A stretch of DNA of 64,000 nucleotides from an uncultured Lachnospiraceae bacterium (GCA_900548905.1 URMK01000024.1:26668-90667); one strand, 5' to 3'; positions 42,839 through 51,268 are shown, numbered from the stretch's first letter. Made by a program: numbers and translations. Notes: generated from the sequence alone by a model not told the origin.

Positions 42839-43738
42839 TTACTCTTTAATGATAATAACCTGTTTGGAGGAAGCATAGGAATCGGTAAAGTCAACACTCT
42901 GCTGGCGATCCTCGGTAACGGTGATGCCCGCCACACCCAGATCCGCTTTGCCGGACTGGATAGCGTTGATGATGGAATCGAATTCCATGTCCTCAATTTT
43001 CAGTTCATAGCCGAGTACATCGCAAACGGCCTGTGCCATATCCGCATCAATACCGACTACCTTGTCTCCCTGGTAATATTCATAAGGTTCAAAATAAGCA
43101 TTGGTTGCCATTACCAGCGTTCCGTTGGAACGATCCACGTCTGCAGGAGATTCATAAGGAGACTGTCCCTTTGTGTCGTCCCCGATATAATTCTTAATAA
43201 TATTATCCAGCGTCCCGTCTTCCTTCAGCTGTGCCAGCGCTTCGTTGATTTTTGCGGTGAGGTCGGCATTATCCTTGGAAATACAGATCGCATAATCCTC
43301 TTCCGCAAAAGGCTCTTCCAGAATCTTCAGGCCTGTGGTATTGGCAACGAATGCTTTTGCAGGCTGCTCGTCAATGATCACACAGTCAATCTTTCCCTGA
43401 AGAAGTGCCTGTACCGCATCATTCCCTTTATTGAAACGCTCGATAGTAGAACCTTGTTCTTCATAATCGGATGCATAAATATCCCCGGTGGTTCCAAGCT
43501 GAACACCGATTGTCTTTCCGGGAAGATCATCAATGCCGGTTACCTTCCCTTCCGCGGCGGGTTCTTGTGCCTCGGTGGATTCTGCCGCTGCGGCGGAATC
43601 GGAAGCTGCCTCTGTTCCTGCTGCCTCTGTGCCTGCCGCAGCGGGTTCACTTCCCTGGGTTCCCTGTGCGGAGTTTGAACAGGCCGCGAGAGAAACCGTC
43701 ATACATACAGCCAGAGCTGTTGCCAAAATTTTTTTCAT
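42839..43738 (-). CDS. Amino acid-binding lipoprotein of the ABC importer
   Basis: A family 3 solute-binding protein of 299 residues. Lipoprotein signal with lipobox LAAC (Cys20), then a low-complexity Ala/Glu/Ser/Thr linker to about residue 60 (AAAGTEAAGTEAASDSAAAA), then the binding domain: GKTIGVQLGTTGDIYASDY, GIDADMAQAVCDVLGYELKI and FDSIINAIQSGKADLGVAGI. Ligand not identifiable. GGAGGAGAG precedes the ATG. First gene of the importer operon. The 400-base region upstream contains a GC-rich cruciform and the fabH terminator region but no gene. Confidence 0.94.
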   Translation of the reverse strand: MKKILATALAVCMTVSLAACSNSAQGTQGSEPAAAGTEAAGTEAASDSAAAAESTEAQEPAAEGKVTGIDDLPGKTIGVQLGTTGDIYASDYEEQGSTIERFNKGNDAVQALLQGKIDCVIIDEQPAKAFVANTTGLKILEEPFAEEDYAICISKDNADLTAKINEALAQLKEDGTLDNIIKNYIGDDTKGQSPYESPADVDRSNGTLVMATNAYFEPYEYYQGDKVVGIDADMAQAVCDVLGYELKIEDMEFDSIINAIQSGKADLGVAGITVTEDRQQSVDFTDSYASSKQVIIIKE

Positions 43739-43838
43739 AATACTCTCCTCCTTGCGCCAAAGTGCGCTGCACCCTGATGCGCTGTTCTGAATATATTGTA
43801 TAATTATAACTGTTCTATCCCTTCACAGTTGTTGCCAA

Positions 43839-43870
43839 AATCCATCCTGAATCGCCTTCGGCGATGGATT
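43839..43870. repeat. Cruciform-like element upstream of the amino acid importer
   Basis: Within the 401-base gene-free region 43739-44139. AATCCAT (43839) and ATGGATT (to 43870) form outer arms; inside, CGCC-TTC-GGCG makes a second hairpin. It looks like a mobile-type intergenic repeat or structured leader. The rest of the region is AT-rich (43920-44000) with possible but unclear promoters; I see no gene. Confidence 0.45.
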
Positions 43871-44072
43871 CTGACACTCCTGAACCACTTTCTTACGGCC
43901 GGGTGCGCCGTCCTGTTGGATACTTACGCATAATTATACATTAATCACAATTTATATTAACATATTTATTTCGAAACACAAGCGGTATTTTTCACAAAAT
44001 AAAGAGAGGATGTGGAAAAGGTTTTTTTCACTTTTACTCCGTACTGCCTGTTTTTGCAGGGACACAGACAAG

Positions 44073-44103
44073 GGAGGGCAAAAATCCGTGATTTTCACCC
44101 TCC
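44073..44103 (-). terminator. Probable terminator after fabH
   Basis: GGAGGG and CCCTCC plus an AAAAT/ATTTT inner stem give a 13-pair hairpin (two G-U) round a 5-base loop, 37 bases past the fabH stop. There is no long T-run after it, so it may be an RNA 3' end stabiliser. It closes the fab operon. Confidence 0.55.
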
Positions 44104-44139
44104 CCTGAACGGTTCCTTTATCCCCGTTTTATAAATATA

Positions 44140-45102
44140 CTACCACTCCATCACGGCAGTCCCCCAGGACAGCCCGGCGCCGAAACCGCAGAGTACGATC
44201 TTATCCCCTTTTTCCAGCCACCCCTTCCGGTTACACTCATCCAGCAGGATCGGCACGCTGGCAGCGGAAATGTTTCCACAATGATCCAGACTTACAGGGA
44301 ACTTATCCACAGAAATATGCAGCCTTTTGGAAACAGACTGGATAATCCGCAGATTAGCCTGGTGCAGGAAAAAGTATTTGATATCCTCCGCCTGCAGATC
44401 TGCCTTTTCCAAAGCCTTGCGTATGGAGGCCGGGACGGTGGTCACTGCGAACTTATATACCTCCTGTCCGTCCATATGCACATAGTCCGGACGGGTATCC
44501 GACTGCACCAGAAGGTTATTGTTTTCCCTGTTGCGGCACACAAGAGCGTTCCCCCTGCTTCCGTCACAGCCCTGATCAAAGCTGAGGATCCCCACTTCCT
44601 CTTTTCGTATCACAGCTGCCCCGGCGCCGTCCCCAAACAGCACGCAGGTACTTCTGTCCGTCCAGTCCATGATCCGGGACAACGTTTCCGCCCCCAGGAC
44701 AAGGGCATTCTGAAACCGTCCCGTCCCCAGGAAGGCATCCGCCGTCTCCAGGGCAAACAGGAAGCCGGAACAAGCCGCATTGATATCAAAGGCCATAGCC
44801 TTTGTGGCGCCAAGACGGGCCTGCAGCTCACAGGCTGCCGACGGGGTCACATGATCTGCTGTAATCGTCCCTGCCAGAATCAAATCCAGATCCTCCGGAG
44901 CGATCCCCGCATCCTCCAATGCCATCCTGGCTGCCTGCTCCGCCATGTCCGTGGTGGTTTCCTCCCTGGCAATCCTTCTTTCCCGGATTCCGGTACGGCT
45001 GGTTATCCATTCATCCGATGTATCCATTTTGGTGGAAAGCCAGTCATTTGTTACCCGTGCTGCCGGAAGGCAGCTTCCTGTCCCTATTATTCTGCTCCTC
45101 AT
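44140..45102 (-). CDS. fabH: Beta-ketoacyl-ACP synthase III
   Basis: Starts fatty acid chains by condensing acetyl- (or branched) CoA with malonyl-ACP. All three catalytic parts are visible in 320 residues: Cys111 in INAACSGFLFAL, the His of FLHQANLRI, and the Asn of HCGNISAAS. The ATG at 45102 follows GGAGG by five bases; the ATG four codons earlier would make that site part of the gene. Last gene of the fabD-fabG-fabF-fabZ-(NMO-like)-fabH unit. A 73-base gap with a hairpin separates it from the preceding gene. Confidence 0.96.
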   Translation of the reverse strand: MRSRIIGTGSCLPAARVTNDWLSTKMDTSDEWITSRTGIRERRIAREETTTDMAEQAARMALEDAGIAPEDLDLILAGTITADHVTPSAACELQARLGATKAMAFDINAACSGFLFALETADAFLGTGRFQNALVLGAETLSRIMDWTDRSTCVLFGDGAGAAVIRKEEVGILSFDQGCDGSRGNALVCRNRENNNLLVQSDTRPDYVHMDGQEVYKFAVTTVPASIRKALEKADLQAEDIKYFFLHQANLRIIQSVSKRLHISVDKFPVSLDHCGNISAASVPILLDECNRKGWLEKGDKIVLCGFGAGLSWGTAVMEW

Positions 45103-45126
45103 TTCTTCCTCCATGCCGCTGTCCGG

Positions 45127-45169
45127 GGAGTACCGGCCCCCATCCGTCAGGATGCTGTAGCGGTACTCC
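45127..45169 (-). promoter_or_regulatory. Intercistronic hairpin before fabH
   Basis: GGAGTACC (45127-45134) pairs with GGTACTCC (45162-45169); inside, CATCC-GTCA-GGATG forms a second stem. No T-run. It may set the fabH level relative to the upstream genes. Confidence 0.55.
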
Positions 45170-45175
45170 CTCTAT

Positions 45176-46261
45176 CTATTTTAAAGCATCTGCAACCTCG
45201 TCCAGGATCGTTCCCACCGTTTCCATTCTTTCCGACCGGCAGGCATTACTCCCGCAGAAGAGAAGGCCGTTTTCCACATCCCCTTCCACTGCACGTATTA
45301 ATGCCTCCGTAATACAGTAAGGCGTATCCGCAGGGTTACAGGTCTTAATACATCCATGACATTTTCCATGGGGAATGGCCCCCTGTCCCGCCTTCTCCAG
45401 AAAAGCGTTCCGGATAGCGCGTCCGGGCATTCCCACCGGACTTTTCACCAGTACAATATCCTCTTCCTTCGCATTAATATAGGCTTGCTTATAAGCAGGA
45501 TGGGCATCGCATTCCTCCGTAGTCACAAAGCGGGTGGCCATCTGTACGCCGGATAACCCGCGGGAAATCCACTTCCCGGCCTCTTCTCCGGTATAAATTC
45601 CGCCGGCCATAACCACAGGTATTTCTTTTCCCTGTTCCTTCCCGAATGCCTCTGCGGCTTCCAGAATCCGAGTCGCTTCTTCTTCAAAGTGCATCCCCGG
45701 GATATCCCGGAGCTGTTCCTCCGTAAACCCTAAGTGCCCTCCGGCCAACGGGCCTTCTATCACTATCATATCAGGCAGATACTTATATTTTTTCATCCAA
45801 TAGCGGAAGATCACGTTGGCCGATTTCAGGCTGGAAACAATAGGCGCCAGCTTCACCGGCTGCCCGTTTCCCCGAACCGGTACGCCCGAAGCGATTTCCG
45901 GCAGCGTTACCGGCAGGCCTGCACCGGATATAATCACATCGGCGCCCGCTTCTATGGCTGCCCTAACATATTCCTCATAATTCCGGGTGGCTACCATGAT
46001 ATTTACACCCACAATACCGCCTTGCGCCAGTTCCTTCGCCCTTCCGATTTCCTTTTTCACCGCCCGCAGATTGGCTTTATGCGGGTTTTGATGGTAATCC
46101 GGTTCCCGGAAGCCGATTTGGGCGGTTGATATAATACCGATCCCGCCCTTTGCCGCCACGGCTCCCGCCAGCCCGGAAAGACTGACACCGACACCCATTC
46201 CTCCCTGTATTACGGGAATCCCGGCCGTCAGTTCTCCGATTGTTAAAGGTTTTACACTCAT
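45176..46261 (-). CDS. Nitronate monooxygenase-like (FabK superfamily) flavoprotein
   Basis: A predicted FMN-dependent TIM-barrel enzyme of 361 residues, related to FabK and to nitronate monooxygenase. Visible: PVIQGGMGVGVSLSGLAGAV at the start, VNIMVATRNYEEYVRAA, EGPLAGGHLGF (with the His of the nitronate enzymes), and VMAGGIYTGEEAGKWISRG for phosphate binding. The C-terminus adds a cysteine-rich segment, GKCHGCIKTCNPADTPYC, plus LLFCGSNACRSE. The ATG at 46261 follows GGGAG; 16 upstream residues were dropped. Its place inside the fab operon, between fabZ and fabH, suggests a role with lipids, for example a second enoyl reductase, but a protective nitronate oxidase cannot be excluded. Confidence 0.82.
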   Translation of the reverse strand: MSVKPLTIGELTAGIPVIQGGMGVGVSLSGLAGAVAAKGGIGIISTAQIGFREPDYHQNPHKANLRAVKKEIGRAKELAQGGIVGVNIMVATRNYEEYVRAAIEAGADVIISGAGLPVTLPEIASGVPVRGNGQPVKLAPIVSSLKSANVIFRYWMKKYKYLPDMIVIEGPLAGGHLGFTEEQLRDIPGMHFEEEATRILEAAEAFGKEQGKEIPVVMAGGIYTGEEAGKWISRGLSGVQMATRFVTTEECDAHPAYKQAYINAKEEDIVLVKSPVGMPGRAIRNAFLEKAGQGAIPHGKCHGCIKTCNPADTPYCITEALIRAVEGDVENGLLFCGSNACRSERMETVGTILDEVADALK

Positions 46262-46280
46262 TTTTATCTCCCGGTCCCCG

Positions 46281-46721
46281 TCAGGCTTTTTCCGGTTCAC
46301 TGACCACAAAGGTCAGCTCCGCCTTTGCTACCAGCTTCCCGTTGACGGTGGCTTTCGCACTTCCCACCCCTACAGGGCCCTTAACCTTACTGATCTGTGT
46401 TTCCAGCATAAGCACATCCCCCGGAACCACCTTGCCCTTGAACCGGGCGCCGTCAATGCCTCCGAACAGAACCAGCTTTCCTTTGTTTTCCGGCCGGCTG
46501 AGAATAGCAACCGCCCCTGCCTGTGCCAGTGCTTCCAGAATAAGCACGCCCGGCATTACCGGCTCCTGGGGAAAATGGCCTGCAAAAAAAGGCTCATTAT
46601 AGGTTACGCATTTTTTCCCCACCGCACGTACGCCCGGTTCCAGCTCTTCTATGGTATCCAGGAGCAAAAAGGGCTGCCTGTGAGGGATGATTTCCATAAT
46701 CTGTTTTGTTGAAAGCTGCAT
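46281..46721 (-). CDS. fabZ: 3-hydroxyacyl-ACP dehydratase
   Basis: Removes water from 3-hydroxyacyl-ACP to give trans-2-enoyl-ACP. The hot-dog fold of 146 residues has catalytic His49 in AGHFPQEPVMPGVLILEALA and Glu63 in the same helix, plus the N-terminal IIPHRQPFLLLD. GGAGG precedes the ATG by eight bases. It follows fabF after 12 bases. No FabA or separate FabN is seen, so how unsaturated chains are made is not shown here. Confidence 0.96.
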   Translation of the reverse strand: MQLSTKQIMEIIPHRQPFLLLDTIEELEPGVRAVGKKCVTYNEPFFAGHFPQEPVMPGVLILEALAQAGAVAILSRPENKGKLVLFGGIDGARFKGKVVPGDVLMLETQISKVKGPVGVGSAKATVNGKLVAKAELTFVVSEPEKA

Positions 46722-46733
46722 AAGGCTTTCCTC

Positions 46734-47969
46734 CTAATCCGTGAATTTCTTAACCAGAAGGCTGGCATTGTGACCGCCGAAACCAAGGGAATTGGACAAT
46801 GCATATACAATCTCTTCTTCCGCCGCCTCCCTGCAGTAATCCAGGTCACATTCCTCATCCGGTATCTGATACCCTACTGTAGCATGAATATAGCCCTCCT
46901 GCAATTCCTTCACACAGGTAATGAACTCAACGGCCCCAGCCGCTCCCAGCAGATGGCCTATCATGGATTTGGTGGAATTAATACGGATATTTTTCGCGTG
47001 CTCCCCGAAGGTAAGCTTAATTGCCCTTGTTTCAAACATGTCATTCAGATGGGTGCTGGTGCCATGGGCGTTGATATAGGTGATATCCTCAAGAGCCGCT
47101 CCCCCGTCCTTCACCGCATATTCCATAGCCTTGGCTGCACCGGAACCATCTTCCGCGGGTGAGGTGATATGGAAGGCATCCGAGGAGCATCCGTAGCCCA
47201 CTACCTCCGCGTAAATCGCCGCCCCTCTTTTTCTGGCGTGCTCCAGTTCTTCCAGTACAACGACACCGGCGCCCTCTCCCATAATAAATCCGCTTCGTTC
47301 CTTATCAAAGGGAATGGAACATCTGGCAGGATCCTCCGACGGACTCAGGGCGGTAAGGGCTGTAAAACCGGAAACCCCGATAGGGCAGATGCTGCTTTCC
47401 GCCCCTCCTGCGATCATAACCTCCGCATCCCCGTACTGGATGGTACGGAACGCTTCTCCGATACAGTTCGTACCGGTTGCACAGGCGGTTACCACGTTAA
47501 TACTCTTTCCCTTCAGGCCGAACTGAATGGATACATTTCCTGCCGCCATATTGCTGATCATCATGGGCACCAGAAACGGATTCACCCGGTTAGGGCCTTT
47601 TTCCATGAGTTTATTATGTTCCCGTTCCATAGCCTGCAGGGAACCGATTCCGGATCCTACCGCTACGCCTACCCGCCAGGGATCCTCTTGTTCCATATCA
47701 AGTCCGGCATCCTCTATTGCTTCTTTCGTTGCCGCCACAGCAAACTGACAGAACGCCTCCATTCGTTTGGCCGTTTTAAAATCCATATAATTTTTAGGTT
47801 CAAAGTCTTTGACTTGTGCCGCCAGCTTACATTTATATTCCGATGCGTCAAATCTGGAAATGGGGCCAAAACCGGTTTTCCCTATCTTTACGCCCGCCCA
47901 GAACTCTTCTACCGTCAGGCCAATGGGCGTGATCGCCCCCATTCCTGTAACCACTACTCTTCTGCTCAT
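46734..47969 (-). CDS. fabF: Beta-ketoacyl-ACP synthase II
   Basis: Elongates acyl-ACP with malonyl-ACP. In 411 residues the Cys-His-His triad is present: Cys in TACATGTNCIGEAF (near 163), His in NAHGTSTHLND (near 303), and His in KSMIGHLLGAAGA (near 340). The N-terminus MSRRVVVTGMGAITPIGL is standard. It lies 87 bases after fabG; that gap contains a short repeat and an imperfect hairpin. Confidence 0.97.
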   Translation of the reverse strand: MSRRVVVTGMGAITPIGLTVEEFWAGVKIGKTGFGPISRFDASEYKCKLAAQVKDFEPKNYMDFKTAKRMEAFCQFAVAATKEAIEDAGLDMEQEDPWRVGVAVGSGIGSLQAMEREHNKLMEKGPNRVNPFLVPMMISNMAAGNVSIQFGLKGKSINVVTACATGTNCIGEAFRTIQYGDAEVMIAGGAESSICPIGVSGFTALTALSPSEDPARCSIPFDKERSGFIMGEGAGVVVLEELEHARKRGAAIYAEVVGYGCSSDAFHITSPAEDGSGAAKAMEYAVKDGGAALEDITYINAHGTSTHLNDMFETRAIKLTFGEHAKNIRINSTKSMIGHLLGAAGAVEFITCVKELQEGYIHATVGYQIPDEECDLDYCREAAEEEIVYALSNSLGFGGHNASLLVKKFTD

Positions 47970-48010
47970 ATCTGCCTCTCATTCTGCCGTACAAACGGCC
48001 TGTAGTAACC

Positions 48011-48025
48011 GTTCAGACAAGTCCG
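48011..48025. repeat. Short dispersed intergenic motif, copy 2
   Basis: GTTCAGACAAGTCCG in the fabG-fabF gap, followed by GACCGTTCCGGCCTG, which partly mirrors the bases before it. It matches the copy at 42818 in 14 of 15 bases. Similar fragments (GTCTGAACG, AACGGTTCCGG) are found near 62280-62300. Confidence 0.4.
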
Positions 48026-48056
48026 GACCGTTCCGGCCTGTCATACCCGGGGACAC

Positions 48057-48800
48057 TCAGATAGCCATCCCTCCATCAACGGAAATCACCTGCCCGGTAA
48101 TATATGCGCCGCCGTCGCCAGCCAAAAACGCCACCAGCGCCGCCACATCCTCCGGTTTGCCTTCCCGTTTCAGGGGAATCCGGGAAAGGATCCCGTTTTT
48201 TGCCTCCTCCGACATCGCCGCCGTCATGTCCGTGGCTATATAACCGGGTGCCACCGCATTCACTGTCACATTCCTGCCCGCCAGTTCCCTTGCCACACTC
48301 TTTGTCAGGCCGATGACACCTGCCTTGCTGGCTGCATAATTTGCCTGCCCTGCATTCCCCAGCACCCCGGATACCGATGACAGATTGATGATCCTGCCGC
48401 CCCTTAACTTCATAAAATTCCTGTATAAATGGCGGATGGTATTAAAAGTTCCCTTTAAATTGGTATCAATCACCGCATCAAAGTCCTCTTCCTTCATACC
48501 CACCACCAGATTATCCTTTGTAATCCCTGCATTGTTCACCAGGATATCGATGTGCCCGAAAAGCTCCAGCGCCTTTTGAACCATGTCGCCGCACTCCTGG
48601 AAATCCGCCACGGAACAGTAAAGCGCCTCCGCCCTTCTTCCCATATCCCGGATCTGTGCCGCGGTCTCTTCCGCCTGTTCCCTGCTGCCTCTGTAATTCA
48701 CTATCACATCTGCCCCCTGGGAAGCCAGGGTAAGGGCAATCTGTTTTCCGATTCCGCGTCCGGCCCCGGTAACCAAGGCTGTTTTTCCTTCCAGCATCAT
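48057..48800 (-). CDS. fabG: 3-oxoacyl-ACP reductase
   Basis: NADPH-dependent reduction of 3-ketoacyl-ACP. A short-chain dehydrogenase of 247 residues with the nucleotide motif TGAGRGIGKQIA, NNAG, catalytic Ser in NLSSVSGV and Tyr-x3-Lys in YAASKAG. Its ATG overlaps the fabD stop (ATGA), so the two are translationally coupled; GGAGG stands seven bases before the ATG. Confidence 0.96.
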   Translation of the reverse strand: MMLEGKTALVTGAGRGIGKQIALTLASQGADVIVNYRGSREQAEETAAQIRDMGRRAEALYCSVADFQECGDMVQKALELFGHIDILVNNAGITKDNLVVGMKEEDFDAVIDTNLKGTFNTIRHLYRNFMKLRGGRIINLSSVSGVLGNAGQANYAASKAGVIGLTKSVARELAGRNVTVNAVAPGYIATDMTAAMSEEAKNGILSRIPLKREGKPEDVAALVAFLAGDGGAYITGQVISVDGGMAI

Positions 48801-49705
48801 TTTATTTCCTCCAGATCCTCTGTCTTTTCCACGTTTATTACAGTGACATCCCGGTTTATTTTACGCATAAAGCCGGAGAGGGATTTTCCCGGGCCGATTT
48901 CCACAAAGGTATCAACCCCGTCCGCTATCATGCGTTCCACACTTTCCTGCCACCTCACGGAGCTGGACACCTGCCTTACCAAAAGATCTTTTATCTGTGC
49001 GGTATCTGTAACATAATCAGCCGTTACATTGGAAAGATACGGTACCCGGATTTCCTTCAGGGAAATCCCGGCAAGAACCTGCCCCAGCTTCTCTCCTGCC
49101 CCCTTCAGCATGGGGGAATGGAAGGGGCCGCTAACCTTCAGGGGGACACAGCGCTTCGCCCCAAGCTCCTTCAGCTTATCCGCCGCCGCATTGACCGCCG
49201 CCGCTTCCCCGGTGATCACCGTCTGTCCGGGACAGTTATAATTGGCTACGCTTACCGTACCCTCTGTCTGTTCACAGGCTCCGGCGATAGTTTCACTGTC
49301 CAGCCCCAGAACCGCAGTCATGGCACCCCCTGAGGGAACGGCCTCCTGCATGTAAATTCCCCTTTTGCGCACGCAATAGAACAAATCTTTACAATCCATC
49401 ACATCCGCTGCCGCCAGGGCCGCATATTCTCCCAGGCTCAGACCCGCCGCCACATCCGGACGGCACCCTCTGTCCTCCAGCACCTTCAGCAATGCCACCT
49501 CTACGGTCAGCATGGCAATCTGTGTATATTCCGTAATATTTATCTGTTCGTTTTCCTCAAAGCACAGTGCCGCCACATCCAGCCCGGAAGCTTCGGATGC
49601 CTTTTGGAAAATATCCCTTGCCGCAGGGAACGCATCGTAGAAGTCTTTGCCCATTCCCACATACTGGGAGCCCTGCCCCGGAAAAATAAACGCTGTTTTA
49701 CCCAT
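48797..49705 (-). CDS. fabD: Malonyl-CoA:ACP transacylase
   Basis: Loads malonate on ACP. In 302 residues: FPGQGSQYVGMGKD at the start, nucleophile Ser90 in GLSLGEYAALAA, and the His of SGPFHSPMLK. First gene of the second fab transcription unit, downstream of a 331-base spacer with its own promoter, a FabT-type box and a 31-base palindrome. Overlaps fabG by four bases. No acetyl-CoA carboxylase genes follow in this window, unlike many clostridial fab operons. Confidence 0.96.
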   Translation of the reverse strand: MGKTAFIFPGQGSQYVGMGKDFYDAFPAARDIFQKASEASGLDVAALCFEENEQINITEYTQIAMLTVEVALLKVLEDRGCRPDVAAGLSLGEYAALAAADVMDCKDLFYCVRKRGIYMQEAVPSGGAMTAVLGLDSETIAGACEQTEGTVSVANYNCPGQTVITGEAAAVNAAADKLKELGAKRCVPLKVSGPFHSPMLKGAGEKLGQVLAGISLKEIRVPYLSNVTADYVTDTAQIKDLLVRQVSSSVRWQESVERMIADGVDTFVEIGPGKSLSGFMRKINRDVTVINVEKTEDLEEIK

Positions 49706-49772
49706 GATTTCCTATCTCCTATATCTGTTTTGAACGGTTATGTTGTATCTGGTTGGTAGTATGGTAGAAGTT

Positions 49773-49803
49773 TGTAACAGTTCAGGTATCCTGAACTGTT
49801 ACA
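49773..49803. repeat. 31-base perfect palindrome in the fabK-fabD spacer
   Basis: Perfect 14-base arms (TGTAACAGTTCAGG and its complement) round a TAT centre, about 68 bases upstream of the fabD ATG and downstream of the predicted promoter, so it is part of the fabD leader RNA. No T-run follows on either strand. The half-site AACAGTTCAG also occurs at 42814-42823. It may be a dispersed repeat or an RNA control element. Confidence 0.6.
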
Positions 49804-49864
49804 GAAGTTTTGGTGGTTGGTATTCGGAAAAAAGAAAACGGTATATATTTTGATAATCGTTTTA

Positions 49865-49877
49865 TTTGATATTCAAA
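49865..49877. promoter_or_regulatory. FabT-type box at the fabD promoter
   Basis: TTTGATATTCAAA (TTTGA-N3-TCAAA). Its last base is the first base of the -10 box, the same geometry as at acpP. A half-matching TTTGATAATCG copy begins 16 bases further into the leader (49849). Confidence 0.65.
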
Positions 49878-49905
49878 ATATATAGTTGTAAACAACGGAT
49901 GACAC
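49877..49905 (-). promoter_or_regulatory. Promoter of fabD-fabG-fabF-fabZ-NMO-fabH
   Basis: On the minus strand GTGTCA (49900-49905, four of six matches), 17 bases, TATATT (49877-49882). A CGGATG/CATCCG hairpin (49896-49922) overlaps the -35 and may end the fabK transcript. Confidence 0.55.
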
Positions 49906-50036
49906 GCCCCGCGAGCCATCCGCCCTTCAAAAAAAGACTGCCGGTATTCCCGTCCGGTAATGGGCCCGAAAATCTTTTCCTGTCTATCTGCACAAAGAAG
50001 CCTTTTAACGGAATTTCTCAAAAACGACTGAATCTG

Positions 50037-50960
50037 TCACCATTTCAGCAATGCACTGCCGTCATGGACAATTTCTTCAATTATCTCACGACAGGTCTGG
50101 ATCTGATTGACCATCCCTGCACACTGTCCGGCCATCAGGGTACCGTTTACCACGTCGCCGTCCATGACCGCTTTTCTCAAAGCCCCCAGCGTTAAATACT
50201 CCAGCTCTTCAAAGGAAGCTCCTTCCTTTTCCAGCTTCAGATATTCCCTGGTCATTTTGTTACGGATCTGACGTATGGGATGCCCCGTGCTCATACCGGT
50301 GATTTCAGAATCAATATCCCTGGCCCTGATAACCTTCTGCTTATAATTATCATGGGCGATGGACTCGCTGGCCGCCACAAAACGGGTGCCCATCTGCACC
50401 CCCTGCGCACCCAGCATGAACGCTGCCGCAAATCCCCTGCCGTCCGCAATGCCGCCGGCTGCAATGACCGGTATATGTACGGCATCCGCGACCTGGGGGA
50501 CAAGCGTCATAGTGGTCGCGGATCCTATATGCCCGCCGCTCTCCATGCCTTCCGCCACCACTGCATCCGCTCCGGAACGCTCCATCATTTTCGCCATGGC
50601 AACGCTGGCAACCACAGGAATGACCTTCACCCCTGCAGCCTTCCACATTTCCATATATTTTGCCGGGCTTCCAGCGCCGGTAGTCACTACCTCCACGCCT
50701 TCTTCCACAATCACCTCCGCCACGCCGTCGGCATTGGGATTAAGCAGCATTACGTTTACCCCGATGGGCCTGGAAGTGAGTTTTCTCGCCTCCCGAATCT
50801 GCTCCCTCACAATATCTGCCGGTGCGCTGGCGGCTCCGATGATTCCAAGCCCGCCCGCTTCCGAAACGGCGGCCGCCAGATGGTATTCCCCTACCCAGGC
50901 CATGCCGCCCTGAATAATCGGATACTCGATTCCGAGAAGTTCCGTGACTGCTGTCTTCAT
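50037..50960 (-). CDS. fabK: Enoyl-ACP reductase II
   Basis: FMN- and NAD(P)H-dependent last step of the elongation cycle; the Gram-positive alternative to FabI. In 307 residues: EYPIIQGGMAWVGEYHLAAA, GVNVMLLNPNADGVAEV, SGGHIGSATTMTLVPQV with the conserved His, and AAGGIADGRGFAAAFMLGAQ for the FMN phosphate. Its ATG overlaps the acpP stop by one base (TAATG), so the two are coupled. It is followed by 331 bases without a gene before fabD. Confidence 0.96.
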   Translation of the reverse strand: MKTAVTELLGIEYPIIQGGMAWVGEYHLAAAVSEAGGLGIIGAASAPADIVREQIREARKLTSRPIGVNVMLLNPNADGVAEVIVEEGVEVVTTGAGSPAKYMEMWKAAGVKVIPVVASVAMAKMMERSGADAVVAEGMESGGHIGSATTMTLVPQVADAVHIPVIAAGGIADGRGFAAAFMLGAQGVQMGTRFVAASESIAHDNYKQKVIRARDIDSEITGMSTGHPIRQIRNKMTREYLKLEKEGASFEELEYLTLGALRKAVMDGDVVNGTLMAGQCAGMVNQIQTCREIIEEIVHDGSALLKW

Positions 50961-51193
50961 TAAGCCTCGATGCCCTGTGCTTTCAGATATTCTACAACCG
51001 AACCCACCGTTGTCAGTTTTTCCAATTCCTCTGCAGGAATTTCAACACCATATTCTTCTTCTACCGCCATAACCAATTCGAAAAGGTCCAGAGAGTCAGC
51101 TCCCAGATCATCCTTGAAGGAGGAATCCTCTGTGATTGTCACACCTTCCAGATTTAACTGCTCCTGAATAATTTCAATTACTTTCTCTAACAT
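50960..51193 (-). CDS. acpP: Acyl carrier protein
   Basis: An acidic 77-residue carrier with the phosphopantetheine site at Ser34 in GADSLDLFELVM. The ATG at 51193 follows AAAAGGAG; 14 additional upstream residues in the frame are not ACP-like. First gene of the acpP-fabK unit, 47 bases after the predicted FabT-type box. Coupled with fabK through TAATG. Confidence 0.97.
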   Translation of the reverse strand: MLEKVIEIIQEQLNLEGVTITEDSSFKDDLGADSLDLFELVMAVEEEYGVEIPAEELEKLTTVGSVVEYLKAQGIEA

Positions 51194-51227
51194 TTTGTTA
51201 TCTCCTTTTTTTGATTTTATAAAAAAG

Positions 51228-51240
51228 TTTGACATTCAAA
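51228..51240. promoter_or_regulatory. FabT-type box at the acpP promoter
   Basis: TTTGACATTCAAA, a TTTGA-N3-TCAAA palindrome directly after the -10 box (one shared base), covering the start of transcription. A bound repressor would block initiation. FabT is known to bind near-identical sites in streptococci. Confidence 0.72.
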
Positions 51241-51268
51241 GTATATTCTCTGTACCTTTGTTTGTCAA
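51240..51268 (-). promoter_or_regulatory. Promoter of acpP-fabK
   Basis: On the minus strand perfect TTGACA (51263-51268), 17 bases, TATACT (51240-51245). The -35 box overlaps the stop codon of rsmI. Confidence 0.8.

Noticed and set aside
49782..50021. 79-codon minus-strand frame in the fabK-fabD spacer
   Set aside because: It runs through the promoter, FabT-type box and palindrome, has no ribosome site and is not protein-like.
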